Below, in pieces: positions 41,394 through 53,657 of a stretch of 64,000 bases of DNA; within the stretch, counting starts at the first letter, position 1; each line of letters opens with the position of its first letter. Below the pieces are notes generated by a model that had not been told where the DNA came from, made no database searches, and worked only from the letters and a program-made list of their open reading frames with translations. The stretch comes from Actinophytocola sp035634895. Its GTDB lineage: Bacteria; Actinomycetota; Actinomycetes; Mycobacteriales; Pseudonocardiaceae. The stretch is from NCBI RefSeq assembly GCF_035634895.1, contig NZ_DASQCC010000001.1, positions 27,012 to 91,011 on the forward strand, read 5' to 3'. The position numbers were made by a program, and so were the translations under genes.

Positions 41394-42008
41394 TTAATCC
41401 AGTACTGCGCTCAGTACCAGGTCCGCCGTTGGGCGCGTCGCGTTGATCAGTACGGCATTGCGTTCGTCGGAGCCCAGGGTGCGTTCGCGGGCTTCCGCCA
41501 GCGTGCGGCCGAATGCCTGGTGGCGGGCGGTCAACCGGTCCCGCCGCACGGTTTCGTCCGGGGACAGGAACCAGGTTTCGGTGAGGTAGGTCCTTACCTG
41601 GTCCCAGGGTTCTTCGTTCAGCAGCAGGTAGTTGCCTTCCGTCACCACTATTCGGTGTTCGGGGGTGATTGGGACGGCTCCCGCTATTGGTTCCTCTATC
41701 TCGCGGCGGAATTCTGGGGCGTAGACCGTGGTCGTTGTTTCGGCCGCCAGTCTGGACAGGAGGTTTACGTAACCCGCCGCGTCGAAGGTGTCCGGGGCGC
41801 CTTTTCGTGCGGCTCTGCTCAGTCGGTTCAGCTCTACCTGTGCGAGATGGAAGCCGTCCATTCCCAGGTACACGGACTCTCTTCCCAGTGCCTCGACCAG
41901 GCGTGCGGCCAGTGTGGACTTTCCAGCGCCGGGGGCACCGCAGATACCGAGCAGCACTCGACCCGGACCCAGTTCGCGTGCTCGTGTCACCAGGTCGGTG
42001 AACCTCAC
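41394..42008 (-). CDS. P-loop nucleoside/sugar kinase (FrcK/uridine kinase-like)
   Basis: The 204-residue kinase has Walker A GAPGAGKSTL (about 25-34), the sugar/nucleoside-site LGMDGFHLAQVEL, then RKGAPDTFDAAGYV, IVVTEGNYLLL, and the lid arginines VRRDRLTARHQAFGRT. It is the uridine kinase/pantothenate kinase-like family that also includes FrcK of fructose ABC operons. The GTG at 42008 overlaps the stop of the ribokinase-like gene by 4 bp (GTGA). It probably phosphorylates the sugar imported by the same operon. Confidence 0.8.
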   Translation of the reverse strand: MRFTDLVTRARELGPGRVLLGICGAPGAGKSTLAARLVEALGRESVYLGMDGFHLAQVELNRLSRAARKGAPDTFDAAGYVNLLSRLAAETTTTVYAPEFRREIEEPIAGAVPITPEHRIVVTEGNYLLLNEEPWDQVRTYLTETWFLSPDETVRRDRLTARHQAFGRTLAEARERTLGSDERNAVLINATRPTADLVLSAVLD

Positions 42009-42846
42009 TGCATCAGGTCCAGCATTGGTTCCACCCACGCCCTCGCTCCCTCATGCTGGATTCGGATGGCCGCCGCCTGGTTCGCGTACTCAATCACCGA
42101 TGGCAGTTCTGCGGCCTTCGGCACTCGGCCCAGTCTTGCCACCGCCAGGGTGAATGCGCCATGCCAGACGTCGCCCGCGCCTGTCGTGTCCTTCGCGACC
42201 ACCTCTGGTGCCGGCACTTCGCCGTCTGCCTCGACCGTTGACCACGTCACGGGGTTGGGGCCGTTTGTTCTGATCACGACCGGCGTCGTCAGTGGCTCCG
42301 GCGAGGTGAACGCCGCCGAGCACGCGGCGATGTCCACGTACGGCAGCAGGTCGGGCATTGTCGGCTTCCAGCTGCCCGCGTCCAGCACCACCGGGATGCC
42401 GCGATCCTTCGCCGTGCGGGCGGCGTGCAGCGCCAGTTCCGGGTGGTGGCCGTCCACCAGTACGGCGTCCGCGTCCGCCAGGTCGGCCCTGGGCGGGGCC
42501 TGCACGCCCGTTGCGTTGTGGGAGACCACTGTTCGCTCGCCGTCTGTGGTCCTGACGGATACGGCGCTCACCGGCGGTGGCGCCGCACGGGTCGGTAGCG
42601 CGTCCGCCAGTTCCACCCCGCAGGTCGCCAGGTCCTCGGCCGCCAGGCGGGCCAGGGGGTGCTCGCCCAGCACCGTGACCAGCCTGGCCCGGCCGCCCAA
42701 CGCGGCGATCGCCACCGCCGCGTTCGTGGCCGGGCCTCCTGCCGCCACCTCCACCGACAGCGACTGCACCTTCTCGCCCGGCGTGGGCAACGCCCGCACA
42801 CGTTGCACCAGATCCACCGTGCACAGGCCTACCGCCACGACCAGGG

Positions 42847-42850
<4 letters not shown>
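42005..42850 (-). CDS. PfkB-family carbohydrate kinase (ribokinase-like)
   Basis: The 281-residue kinase has the PfkB fold with an N-terminal VEVAAGGPATNAAVAIAALGG (about 33-53) and the catalytic signature DTTGAGDVWHGAF near 217-229, where the second Asp is the base. It phosphorylates a ketose or pentose. Its start overlaps the ABC ATPase stop by 4 bp, so it is part of the sugar operon. Fructose, ribose or a similar sugar would fit. Confidence 0.85.
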
Positions 42851-43646
<796 letters not shown>

Positions 43647-43650
<4 letters not shown>

Positions 43651-44615
43651 CGTTGCCTCCCCCGCGAGAACCGGTCCACGGCGACCGCCGCGATCACCAG
43701 CACGCCCGTCGCCACGTCCTGGTACAGGTTGTCGATGCCGGCCTGTGTCAGCCCGGACCGCAGCACCGCCACGATCAGCGCACCCACCAGCGTCCCGAGC
43801 ACGCTGCCCCGGCCGCCGAACAGGCTCGTGCCGCCGATGACCACGGCGGTGATCGAGTCCAGGTTGCCGAGCTGGAACGCGTTGGGGTCGGCGTTCGGCA
43901 CACGGCCGAGTGCCTGCCACGCCGCGATTCCGTAGATCAGGCCGGCCACCAGGTACACCGACAGGACCGTGCGGCGCACGTGGATGCCCGACAGCCGCGC
44001 GGCCTCCGGGTCGTTGCCGACCGCGTAGACGTGCTTGCCCCACGCGGTTCTCGACAGCGCGTACCAGAGACCGAGGAACATCGCGAGCATGACCGCCATG
44101 CCGTAGGTGACCTCGACCTGCCCGAACAGGTACTGCGTGGTGCCGAGCCAGCCCAGCGTCCCGTCGGTCACCGGGAAGCTCTGCCCCTGCGCGTAGAGCC
44201 GGCTCACCGCCGTCACGATCGTCAGCAGACCGAGCGTCACGATGAACGGCGGCAGCCGCAGTGCTGTCACCAGACCGCCGGTGACACAACCGATCGCGCC
44301 GGCGGCCACGATGCCGATGAGCAACGCGACCACACCGTTGGTGCCGGTCAGGGTCAGCTTCGCGATCAGCAGCGTCGCGAACACCGCGATCGCCGCGTTC
44401 GCGAGGTCGATGCCCGCCGTGAGGATGACGAGCGTCTGCCCGAGTGCGAGCGTGCCGATCACCAGCGACTGCTGCACGACCAGCGACAGGTTGTCGACGT
44501 TCAGGAACGTGTCCGTGGTCAGCCCGAACACGCCGATCGCGACGACGAGTGCGATCGCCGGGCCGATCGCGGGAGTGCGGAGGATGAGCTCGCTCGGGGA
44601 AACGCGGGTCGTCAT
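43647..44615 (-). CDS. Sugar ABC transporter permease (CUT2, RbsC/FrcC type)
   Basis: The 322-residue permease has about ten helices. It carries the CUT2 signature GRVPNADPNAFQLGNLDSIT with AVVIGGTSLFGGRGSVLGTLV near the C-terminus, and LILTAGIDLANAAIAVFATL early on. It forms a homodimeric channel for monosaccharides. The spacing to the binding-protein stop is 4 bp. Confidence 0.87.
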
Positions 44616-44619
44616 CCGG

Positions 44620-45609
44620 TCAGCCCCAGCAGTTCTCGAGGCCCCACGCGGTGTCGTGGCTGTCGATGCCGTCGATCGGCTTGTCGGTGATCACGGCGGT
44701 GTCCGTCTTGATGAACCCGCTGGGCTTCTTGCCGGACTTCGCGAACTCGACCGCGAAGTCGACGCCCTGCTGCGCCATCTTCTTCGGGAACTGCATGACG
44801 GTCACCGCGATCTCGCCGTTCTTCACCGCCTTGACGCCGTCGCACGAGCCGTCGATCGAGCCGATGACGACCCTGTCCGTCAGGTTCTTCGCCTTCAGCG
44901 CCGCGTACGCGCCACGCGCGGCCGGCTCGTTGATCGTGTAGACCGAGTTCACGGTCGCCGCGACGCGCTGCAGCAGGTTCTCGGTCGCCTGCTGTGCCGC
45001 GTTCTGCTCGCCGTTGGTCTCCTCGGTGCCGAGGTTCTCGGGCTGGGCCGCCTCGACGAAGCCGCTGTGACGCTGCTCGGACACGGTCGAACCGGACGTG
45101 CCGTCGAGCAGGATCGAGCGTGCGGGCTGACCTTTCAGCGCGGCCTTGACGTACTGGCCCTGCAGGTGGCCGGCCTCGGTGTTGTCGGTCGCGATGGTCG
45201 CGTCGACCGCGTCCTGCGGGTCGGTCTCGGTGTCGAGCGCGATGACGAGGACGCCGCGGTCGCGCGCCTTCTTGATGGCGCCGAGGATGCCGGTCGAGTT
45301 GCTGGGGGTGACGAGGATCGTCTTCGCGCCCTGCTGGACGAGGTTCTCGATGGCGGCCACCTGGCCGTCGTTGTCGCCGTCGAACTTGCCGGCGAGGGCG
45401 ACCACCTCGGCGCCCTTTTTCTGCGCCTCCGCCTTGGCGGCGTCCCGCAACGCGACGAAGTAGGGGTTACTGTCCGTTTTGGTCACCAAGCCGATCTTGA
45501 CCTTGCCGTCCCCAGTGGACGCGTCCGATCCGGACTTGGTGCTGGTGCAGGCGACCGCGAGCGCGGCGACCGCGAGAACCGCGAGGAGAGCAGGACCTCG
45601 GCGTCCCAT
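44620..45609 (-). CDS. Sugar-binding lipoprotein (CUT2 periplasmic-binding type)
   Basis: The 329-residue protein has a lipobox ALAVAC (Cys21) and a type-1 periplasmic-binding fold with VKIGLVTKTDSNPYFVALRD, then AKTILVTPSNSTGI, VLVIALDTETDP, and INEPAARGAYAALKA. It delivers a monosaccharide to the permease. The ATG at 45609 follows GGAGG. It is the first gene of a five-gene operon facing a LacI repressor. Confidence 0.88.
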   Translation of the reverse strand: MGRRGPALLAVLAVAALAVACTSTKSGSDASTGDGKVKIGLVTKTDSNPYFVALRDAAKAEAQKKGAEVVALAGKFDGDNDGQVAAIENLVQQGAKTILVTPSNSTGILGAIKKARDRGVLVIALDTETDPQDAVDATIATDNTEAGHLQGQYVKAALKGQPARSILLDGTSGSTVSEQRHSGFVEAAQPENLGTEETNGEQNAAQQATENLLQRVAATVNSVYTINEPAARGAYAALKAKNLTDRVVIGSIDGSCDGVKAVKNGEIAVTVMQFPKKMAQQGVDFAVEFAKSGKKPSGFIKTDTAVITDKPIDGIDSHDTAWGLENCWG

Positions 45610-45671
45610 GGCAACCTCCGTGACAGGGCTGGTTTGCGGGGAAGTTATTGCGCTCAGTACCGTGACGCAAC

Positions 45672-45692
45672 CGTTTGCGCAAACGCTTGCGC
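45672..45692. promoter_or_regulatory. LacI-family operators
   Basis: CGTTTGCGCAAACG (45672-45685) is a perfect 14-bp palindrome. GCGCAA-N4-TTGCGC (45677-45692) is a second, overlapping one. Both have the central CG and flanking GCAA/TTGC typical of LacI-family sites. They lie between the divergent importer operon and the lacI-type gene and so can control both. Confidence 0.7.
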
Positions 45693-45715
45693 CTTCCTCG
45701 ATCAAGGAGCTGGCC

Positions 45716-46714
45716 GTGGTCACGATGAAGGAGGTCGCCGAACTGGCCGGCGTGTCCATCACCACCGTGTCGCACGTGGTCAACTCGACCAGGTCCGTCG
45801 CGCCCGACACGAAGGCGCGGGTCCTGGCCGCGGTCGAGCAGACCGGGTACACGGGAGACGCTATCGCGCGGTCCCTCGTCACGGGCGGCACCCGGACCCT
45901 CGGCGTGGCGATCTCGCTTGTCGCGAACCCGTATTTCGCGGACCTACTGCGATCCATGGAGCACGAGATCACCCGATCCGGTTACACGCTGGTGCTCGCG
46001 GACACGCATGACGAGCCGTCGGTGGAACAGGCGGCGGTGCGGACGTTGCGGTCCCGGCGCGTGGACGGGTTGATCCTGACGCCGTCGCCGGGCGCCTCCG
46101 TGCTTCGCGAACTGCGGCAGCTGAAGATCCCGCTCGTGCTGGTGGACCGGCTGACCACGGCGCAGGATGTCGACCAGGTCGGACCGGAGAACATCTACGC
46201 GACGTCCGGCCTGGTGCAGCACCTGGCGTCGGTCGGGCACCGGCGGATCGCGATGATCAGCGGCATCGACGGCCTGGCGACGACGACCGAGCGGGTGCTC
46301 GGGTACCGGCTGGGGTTGGGCCGGGCGAAGCTGACGTGGGACCCGTCGCTGGTGGTGCCCGGCGCGTCCGCCGCGGCGCCGGCAGCCGCGGCGCTCGGGG
46401 AGTTGCTGGCGTTGCCGTCGCCGCCGTCGGCCGTGGTGGCGGGGAACAACGTGATGCTGTCCGGGGTGCTGCACGAGTGCCGGGCACGGGGGCTGAAGGT
46501 GGGGCGGGACCTGGCGGTCGTCGGGTACGACGACGTGGACTGGGCGGACCTGGTGGACCCACCGGTGACGACCGTGGCGCAACCGATCGCGGAGATGGGC
46601 CGCACGGCGGTGCGGATGCTGCTGGAGCAGATCGCGGACCCCACCCGAAAGGCGACAACCGCCCGCCTGCCGACGACGTTCATGCACCGGAACTCGTGCG
46701 GGTGCGGCCTGTAG
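45716..46714 (+). CDS. LacI family transcriptional repressor
   Basis: The 332-residue regulator has an N-terminal helix-turn-helix (MKEVAELAGVSITTVSHVVN) and hinge region, then a sugar-binding core with LGVAISLVANPYFADLLRSM and VVGYDDVDWADLVDPPVTTV. The GTG at 45716 follows AAGGAG at 6 nt. Divergent orientation and operators at 45672-45692 indicate that it represses the sugar importer/kinase operon and itself. Confidence 0.9.
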   Translation: MVTMKEVAELAGVSITTVSHVVNSTRSVAPDTKARVLAAVEQTGYTGDAIARSLVTGGTRTLGVAISLVANPYFADLLRSMEHEITRSGYTLVLADTHDEPSVEQAAVRTLRSRRVDGLILTPSPGASVLRELRQLKIPLVLVDRLTTAQDVDQVGPENIYATSGLVQHLASVGHRRIAMISGIDGLATTTERVLGYRLGLGRAKLTWDPSLVVPGASAAAPAAAALGELLALPSPPSAVVAGNNVMLSGVLHECRARGLKVGRDLAVVGYDDVDWADLVDPPVTTVAQPIAEMGRTAVRMLLEQIADPTRKATTARLPTTFMHRNSCGCGL

Positions 46715-46770
46715 GCGTGGCCTCCGGCCCCCGGTTCCATTTTCTCACGAGGCACCGACAAACCCGTCGA

Positions 46771-46915
46771 AGTTATCCACAACCGCCCCGGTTATCCACA
46801 GTCAAGATCATCTTCGAGGTATCCGTCGGGTGATACCGGTAGACTGGCACGGCGGGACGCCCCCGGGACTGGGTGGGGGTTTACCTACGTTCTGGGGGCG
46901 ATTTTGGCAAAATTT
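46771..46915 (+). repeat. 145-bp DnaA-box repeat element, copy 3
   Basis: TTATCCACA occurs at about 46773-46781 and 46792-46800. A TAGACT box at 46840-46845 is followed by the GC-rich CCCCCGGGACTGGGTGGGGG. The element aligns gap-free to the complement of 30389-30533. Directly upstream is GGCACCGACAAACCCGTCGA, linking it to the ACCGACAA motif. It sits between the convergent lacI-type and alkA genes. The rest of that 380-bp gap (46916-47094) is visibly lower in GC and holds no gene that I can support. Confidence 0.85.
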
Positions 46916-47094
46916 CTTTAATTCGTGGGATATCTGGGGAGTTGAGGGGCGTCAAATCGGGATCTGGCGTGAGGCTGTGCGATTTCTGGTCACGATTGCC
47001 GCAGTGAGTTCTTCGCGCCGAACTGCTTATTTCTGGGCGAGCTTTGGTGAAGCACGTCGAACGTGAGGGTGGAACTGGCGTGGGAACTCAGGGT

Positions 47095-48588
47095 TTACGC
47101 GGCGGACCAGAGGTGCATGCCTGCGTAGCTGCGCCATGGGCGCCACTTGTTCGCGTACGCCTCCAGTTCCGCTGGAGTTGACGGGAGGCCCAGGTTCTTC
47201 GCGCCCTTTCTCAGGGCTACGTCGCCCGTGAGGAGGACATCCGGGGCGCCCAGTACCCGCATCAGCACGTAGCCCGCTGTCCACGGGCCTACGCCTTTGA
47301 ATTCTTGTAGGGATTCGGACAGTTCCGCGGGGTCCGCGCCTACGTGTACGTCCAGCGCGCCCGTTGCCAGGGCCTCATTCACCGTCTGGATTGTTTCTAT
47401 GCGGCGGCGGGGGCCTGTCAGTACCTCCTGTCCCCGTTCGGCTATTGCCGTTGGGGTGGGAAAGAGGGTTGTCAGTGGGCCGTCCGGGGTTGGCAGCGGC
47501 TCGCCAAGGGTGGCGGTCAGCGAGGTTAGTGCCGTGCGGGCCGCTGCCACCGATATCTGCTGTCCTATCAGGGCCCTTGTCACTATTTCCGCGCCGTCCA
47601 CCGCTCCGGGTAGGCGTAGGCCCGGATTCTTGCGGACGTGCGCCTCCAGTCGCGGGTCCGTCCCCAGCACCTCTCCCACCGCCCCCGGATCGGCGTCCAG
47701 GTCCAGTAGGCGCCGCATCCTTGTCACCGCGCTGCTCAGGTCTCTCATGTCGGTCAACGACAGTGTGCAGTCGATGTGGGCCGCCGCCGGGGTGAGCCAC
47801 GCCGTGCCCGTGCCGTGTGCCAGGCGCATCGACCGGCCGTACACACCATCCACCACCGCCTCCACGCCGGGGATCGCCCTCGCCTTCAGGAAGCCCAGTA
47901 GGCCGTCGTGGTCGAACGGTTCTCGGTACGGTAGGCGCAGGGTCACCTTTCCCGGTGTCGTCGGGGTCGCGTGGCGTCTTGCCGCCTCCCGCAAACCCGT
48001 CGGGGTTGTCGCGAAGACCGCCTTGATCGTGTCGTTGAACTGTCTGACGCTCGCGAAACCCGACGCGAAGGCTATGTCCGCCAGCGACAGCATCGTCGTC
48101 TCTATCAGCAGACGGGCCGAGTGGGCTCTGTGGGCACGTGCCAACGCCAAGGGGCCCGCGCCCAACTCCGCCGTCAGGACCCTCGTCACGTGGCGGTCCG
48201 AGTACCCCAGGCGTCTGGCCAGTCCCGGAACGCCTTCGCGTTCCACTGTGCCGTCCGTGATCAGCCGCATCGCCCGGCCCGCCAGGTCCGCCCTCAGGTT
48301 CCACTCGGGGGAACCCGGTACCGAGTCCGGAAGACATCTGCGGCATGCACGGAACCCCGCCTGCTGGGCCGCCGCCGCTGTCGAGAAGAACACCACGTTC
48401 GTGCGCTTCGGCATGATCGCGGGACAGGACGGGCGGCAGTAGATCCCCGTCGTGCGGACCGCCAGGATGAACTGGCCGTCGAACCTCGGGTCCCTCGACA
48501 TCGACGCCAGGTAGCCCTGTTCCTCGTCAATCAGCACGTCGACCATGCTGCCAGCGTGAACCGGTCGTGGCTCGCCACTTTCGGACAT
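47095..48588 (-). CDS. alkA: Ada-AlkA fusion: DNA-3-methyladenine glycosylase II
   Basis: The 497-residue protein fuses three units. An Ada-like zinc domain has Cys51, Cys55, Cys82 and Cys85 (YCRPSCPA, ACRRC); by alignment with Ada, Cys51 is the methyl acceptor. An AraC helix-turn-helix follows (about 100-205). Last comes an AlkA glycosylase (about 215-497) with hairpin LQEFKGVGPWTAGYVLMRVL and the catalytic Asp in TGDVALRKG. It repairs and senses alkylated DNA. M. tuberculosis AlkA has the same layout and nearly the same length. ATGs at 48588 and 48546 are both possible starts. Confidence 0.9.
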   Translation of the reverse strand: MSESGEPRPVHAGSMVDVLIDEEQGYLASMSRDPRFDGQFILAVRTTGIYCRPSCPAIMPKRTNVVFFSTAAAAQQAGFRACRRCLPDSVPGSPEWNLRADLAGRAMRLITDGTVEREGVPGLARRLGYSDRHVTRVLTAELGAGPLALARAHRAHSARLLIETTMLSLADIAFASGFASVRQFNDTIKAVFATTPTGLREAARRHATPTTPGKVTLRLPYREPFDHDGLLGFLKARAIPGVEAVVDGVYGRSMRLAHGTGTAWLTPAAAHIDCTLSLTDMRDLSSAVTRMRRLLDLDADPGAVGEVLGTDPRLEAHVRKNPGLRLPGAVDGAEIVTRALIGQQISVAAARTALTSLTATLGEPLPTPDGPLTTLFPTPTAIAERGQEVLTGPRRRIETIQTVNEALATGALDVHVGADPAELSESLQEFKGVGPWTAGYVLMRVLGAPDVLLTGDVALRKGAKNLGLPSTPAELEAYANKWRPWRSYAGMHLWSAA

Positions 48589-48591
48589 GGC

Positions 48592-48624
48592 GACGGCCGC
48601 CCCTCCGGTGGAGGGACGGCCGTC
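48592..48624. terminator. Terminator hairpin after the subtilase gene
   Basis: Arms 48592-48606 and 48610-48624 pair over 14 of 15 positions (GACGGCCG...CCCTCC) around a 3-nt loop, 12 bp beyond the subtilase stop and just upstream of alkA. Confidence 0.6.
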
Positions 48625-48636
48625 GTCAGCTCTCGC

Positions 48637-51600
48637 CTACGAGACCGACTGGACCACCACGTCGCCGCTGCCGACCAGGATGTTCGAGTCGGTGCGGACC
48701 TCCACGCTGCCCAGCAGCACTCGGCCGGCGGCCGGCACCGCCTTCGCGGTCACCACGCCGGTCACCGTCCACGACGATCCGGCGGCGCGTGGCGCGTTCG
48801 CGTCGGTGACCGCCACGTTGCCGAAGGCCGGGCCGCTGAACACGTCCAGGTAGTCGTACGCCGTCGTGCCGGCCGGCACCGCGAACCCGGTCACCCGGAC
48901 CTCCCACTGGCCCGGAGTCGGGTTCGCCAGCGCGACCGCCTCCTCCGAGTCGCCGTCGGCACTGCTCGCCACCAGCAGGCAACTGCCCGTCGTACACCGG
49001 TACAGGCCCAGGTCCAGGTCGGCGCCCCGGTCCGCGGGGTTGCCGATCTTCGCCCGGATCTGGGTCGCGCCGGCCGCCACCGTGATCGGGAACCTGACCT
49101 GCTGGCCCTGCGCGATCGTCGGACGTTCGACGTGCGCACTGCCCAGGTTGCTGCCCACCGCTCGGCCGGTGAACGGGCCGAGCGAGTTCGTCAGCGTGTA
49201 CTGCCGCGACACCGGCTGGTTCAGCTGCGCCGACGGGATCGTGTCCGGGTTCGGGGACACGGTCGCGCCCAGCACCGCCACGGTCAGCGTGTACGGCGCC
49301 AGCGCGGCGTCCGACGTGCGCCGGCCCTCGACCACGATCTCCCAGACACCGGCCGTCGGGTTGGTGGCCGTGCGGCTCGTCGGGCTGTCACCGGCGTTGC
49401 AGGCGTTGCCCGGCGGGACCGGCGGGTTGTAGCAGTTCGTGGTCTGCGTGTTCGACTCGAACGCCGTGCCGTACGGGTGGTACCGCAGGAACCGGATCTG
49501 CCCGGCGCCCGGCGTGGTGCCGCCGCCCTGCAGGTCCACCTTCAGCGCCGGCGTGTTGGCCGGCACCCGCACGAAGTAGCTCTCCCAGTCGTTCCTGGCG
49601 ACCAGACCGCCGTGCTTGATCTGGAAGCCGTTGCCCGACGTGAAGTCCTCGGCCGCGACCACCGTGTTCAGCGTCTGGTACTCGATGCCGGTGGACAGCG
49701 GGCTGTCCAGGTTCAGGATCGCCGAGTGCGCGCCGGCTGCCTGCGGGTTCACCGTCACCCGGAACTTCACCGCGCTGTTGAGGGGCAGCAGGATCGTCGA
49801 CGCCGAGCTGAACGTGCCGTCGTTGCCGACCCAGTCGACCTTGTAGGTCTGGGGGCTCGACGCGCCGGAGGTCCGCTTGAACGTGTACTCGCGGACGTAC
49901 CGGTCGCCGGCCTTCACGCCCTCGCGGTCGTGGATGCCAAGGCCGACACCGGGTGTGGTGAGGAAGTCGGACAGGACGGTGTGCACCGGCACGGACGAGG
50001 TGATGCTCGTCGTCCTGATGTCCGCCTTCAGCAGGTTCCAGGCCTTCTTGACGTCGATCAGGCCGTTGCCCTGCTCGTAGGCCTGGTAGTTGCTCAGGTA
50101 CCTGGCGGAGGACTTGAACGCCTGCCGGACCTGGTCGGGCCTGTGCGAGACGTTCTTCTGCTTGGCCGCGCCGTACAGCAGCGCCGCGGCGCCCGCGGCC
50201 TGCGGGGACGCCATCGACGTGCCCTGCAGCATCGCGTAGCCCGGCGGCAGCGCGTACGTGCCGCCCACCGGGCCGCCCACCATCCACGTCGGGATCGTGG
50301 AGATCGCCGAGCCCGGCGCCACGATGTCCGGCTTGAACGCGCCCTCCTCGGTCGGGCCGCGGGACGAGAACGGGTGGAGGTTGTCCTCCTGGGCCGCGTC
50401 CGAGCCGTAGTTGCGCTGCCAGGACGCCTTCGAGATGTACGAGCCGACGCTCATCACCTTGGTGCCGAGCGACGGGTCGCTCACGGTGTTCTGGCCGGGG
50501 CCGTCGTTGCCGGCGGAGATGAAGATCTGCACGCCGTACTCGTCGATCAGGCGGTTGTACAGCGTCTGGCTGTCGGTGTCCTGGCCGTTCTCGATGTCGT
50601 TGAGCGCGCCGAGGCCGCCGATCGACATGTTGATCACGTCGACGCCGTGCGAGGCCGCGTAGATCATGCCCTCGTCCATCGCGCCGCGCGAGCAGCCGGC
50701 GACGAACAGGCAGACGCGGACCGAGAGGAGCTTCGCGCCCGGCGCCGCGCCGTTCATGGTGCCGCCGAACAGCTTGTTGCCGGCCACGATGCCCGCGACG
50801 TGCGAGCCGTGCTCACCGGACACGATGCCGATGTTCACCCGGTCGTTGGCCGGGTCGGTCTGCACGACGAACGGCATCGACTCGCGGACCGGGGTGCTCG
50901 GGTCGTCCTCGCCGAACTCGCCCTGGTCGTGCTGGACCTTGTAGTCGGTCATCGGCTTCTCGTCGCCGAAGCTCTTGTTCTGGTTCGTGTCCACCCACAC
51001 CGTGTTGGTGGCGGTGTCCCACAGGACGCCGAACGTGCCGATGCTGCCGGCCGGGTTGCCGTCCCGGTTGACGTCGTTGCCCAGCTCACCCGCGAGGTTC
51101 GGGTCGCGCTCGTCGAACAGGCCGAACCGGAACTGGGACGGCTGCCCCGGCGCCGGGTTGCTCATGTCGATCCACGTCGGGTCACCGTCGTCGGGAGTGG
51201 TCGTGGTGACCCAGTCGACGATCTTGGACTCGCCGGTGCTCGTGGTGGTCAGGGCCGGGTGGCCGAGGTCGACGCCGGTGTCGATGATGCCGACGGTCGT
51301 GCCGCGGCCGTCGAACTTCGGGTTCTGCTCGACGAACTGCGCGGCGCCGGTGTCACCGGTCGGCATGTACGGGTTGACCGCGGGGGTGTTCGCGCCGGGC
51401 GCCGGCTGCGGGGACGGGCTCTGGATGCCCTCCGGGCGCGGCTCGCCGAGGCTGTAGAACCTGTTGAGGTCGAAGCCCTCGATCGCGGACAGCCTGGCGG
51501 CCTTCTCGACCTTGTCGGTCGGGATCTGGGCGCGGACGTAACCCACCCGGTCCGCGTGGTACTCGATCTTCGCGCCGAGGCTCTTCAGCTGGTCGATGCT

Positions 51601-51831
51601 CTGGCTGGTCTGGCCGTCCTTGGCGGTCACGAGCGCGGTGACGGTGCTCTCGCCGTCCTGCCGCGCCTGGATGAGCAGGTCGCGATCCTGTTTTCCGAGC
51701 AGGTTCCCCGTGTCGGATGGGGGCGCCGGAGCGGCGTTGGCGGTTGACGGTAAGGCGGCCAGCGAGAAGCCGAGCACCGCCGCCGTGAACGCCGCGCCGA
51801 TTCCCCGCCGGCGCGATTCACGTTGGGTCAT
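48637..51831 (-). CDS. Large secreted subtilisin-like protease (S8)
   Basis: The 1064-residue preproprotein has a signal peptide (1-34, ending STANAAPA), an I9-like propeptide (to about 125), and a subtilase domain with Asp184 (IIDTGVDL), His341 (EHGSHVAG) and Ser539 (GTSMASP). A large insertion lies between Asp and His. About 450 C-terminal residues form beta-rich domains and a pre-peptidase-like region near 860-1060. The start MTQRESRRR at 51831 follows AGAGGG. It is likely secreted for extracellular protein breakdown. Confidence 0.9.
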   Translation of the reverse strand: MTQRESRRRGIGAAFTAAVLGFSLAALPSTANAAPAPPSDTGNLLGKQDRDLLIQARQDGESTVTALVTAKDGQTSQSIDQLKSLGAKIEYHADRVGYVRAQIPTDKVEKAARLSAIEGFDLNRFYSLGEPRPEGIQSPSPQPAPGANTPAVNPYMPTGDTGAAQFVEQNPKFDGRGTTVGIIDTGVDLGHPALTTTSTGESKIVDWVTTTTPDDGDPTWIDMSNPAPGQPSQFRFGLFDERDPNLAGELGNDVNRDGNPAGSIGTFGVLWDTATNTVWVDTNQNKSFGDEKPMTDYKVQHDQGEFGEDDPSTPVRESMPFVVQTDPANDRVNIGIVSGEHGSHVAGIVAGNKLFGGTMNGAAPGAKLLSVRVCLFVAGCSRGAMDEGMIYAASHGVDVINMSIGGLGALNDIENGQDTDSQTLYNRLIDEYGVQIFISAGNDGPGQNTVSDPSLGTKVMSVGSYISKASWQRNYGSDAAQEDNLHPFSSRGPTEEGAFKPDIVAPGSAISTIPTWMVGGPVGGTYALPPGYAMLQGTSMASPQAAGAAALLYGAAKQKNVSHRPDQVRQAFKSSARYLSNYQAYEQGNGLIDVKKAWNLLKADIRTTSITSSVPVHTVLSDFLTTPGVGLGIHDREGVKAGDRYVREYTFKRTSGASSPQTYKVDWVGNDGTFSSASTILLPLNSAVKFRVTVNPQAAGAHSAILNLDSPLSTGIEYQTLNTVVAAEDFTSGNGFQIKHGGLVARNDWESYFVRVPANTPALKVDLQGGGTTPGAGQIRFLRYHPYGTAFESNTQTTNCYNPPVPPGNACNAGDSPTSRTATNPTAGVWEIVVEGRRTSDAALAPYTLTVAVLGATVSPNPDTIPSAQLNQPVSRQYTLTNSLGPFTGRAVGSNLGSAHVERPTIAQGQQVRFPITVAAGATQIRAKIGNPADRGADLDLGLYRCTTGSCLLVASSADGDSEEAVALANPTPGQWEVRVTGFAVPAGTTAYDYLDVFSGPAFGNVAVTDANAPRAAGSSWTVTGVVTAKAVPAAGRVLLGSVEVRTDSNILVGSGDVVVQSVS

Positions 51832-51975
51832 CCCAAAGTCCCTCTTCGTTGTAACCGGGCCCCTGATCGAGTCCACAGGTGCTCACGGAGTGTTGTTGAG
51901 CGGCTGCGAACTGGCTAGGGCCCAAACGGTGTAATCCGTTCCTGAGGTGCACGTCGAGGAGGTTTGGAGCCCACG

Positions 51976-51981
51976 TAGAGT
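51976..51981 (+). promoter_or_regulatory. -10 box of ychF (leaderless)
   Basis: TAGAGT is followed by 7 nt and the GTG at 51989, with no ribosome binding site. Confidence 0.5.
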
Positions 51982-51988
51982 TACGCCA

Positions 51989-53637
<1,649 letters not shown>

Positions 53638-53657
53638 GCTCCTAAGGTTGACGCGGG

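Noticed and set aside
47971..51747. 1258-codon open frame on the plus strand
   Set aside because: It is antisense to the subtilase and alkA genes; its Arg/Val/His-rich translation is typical of reverse-frame reading of high-GC genes and has no domain.
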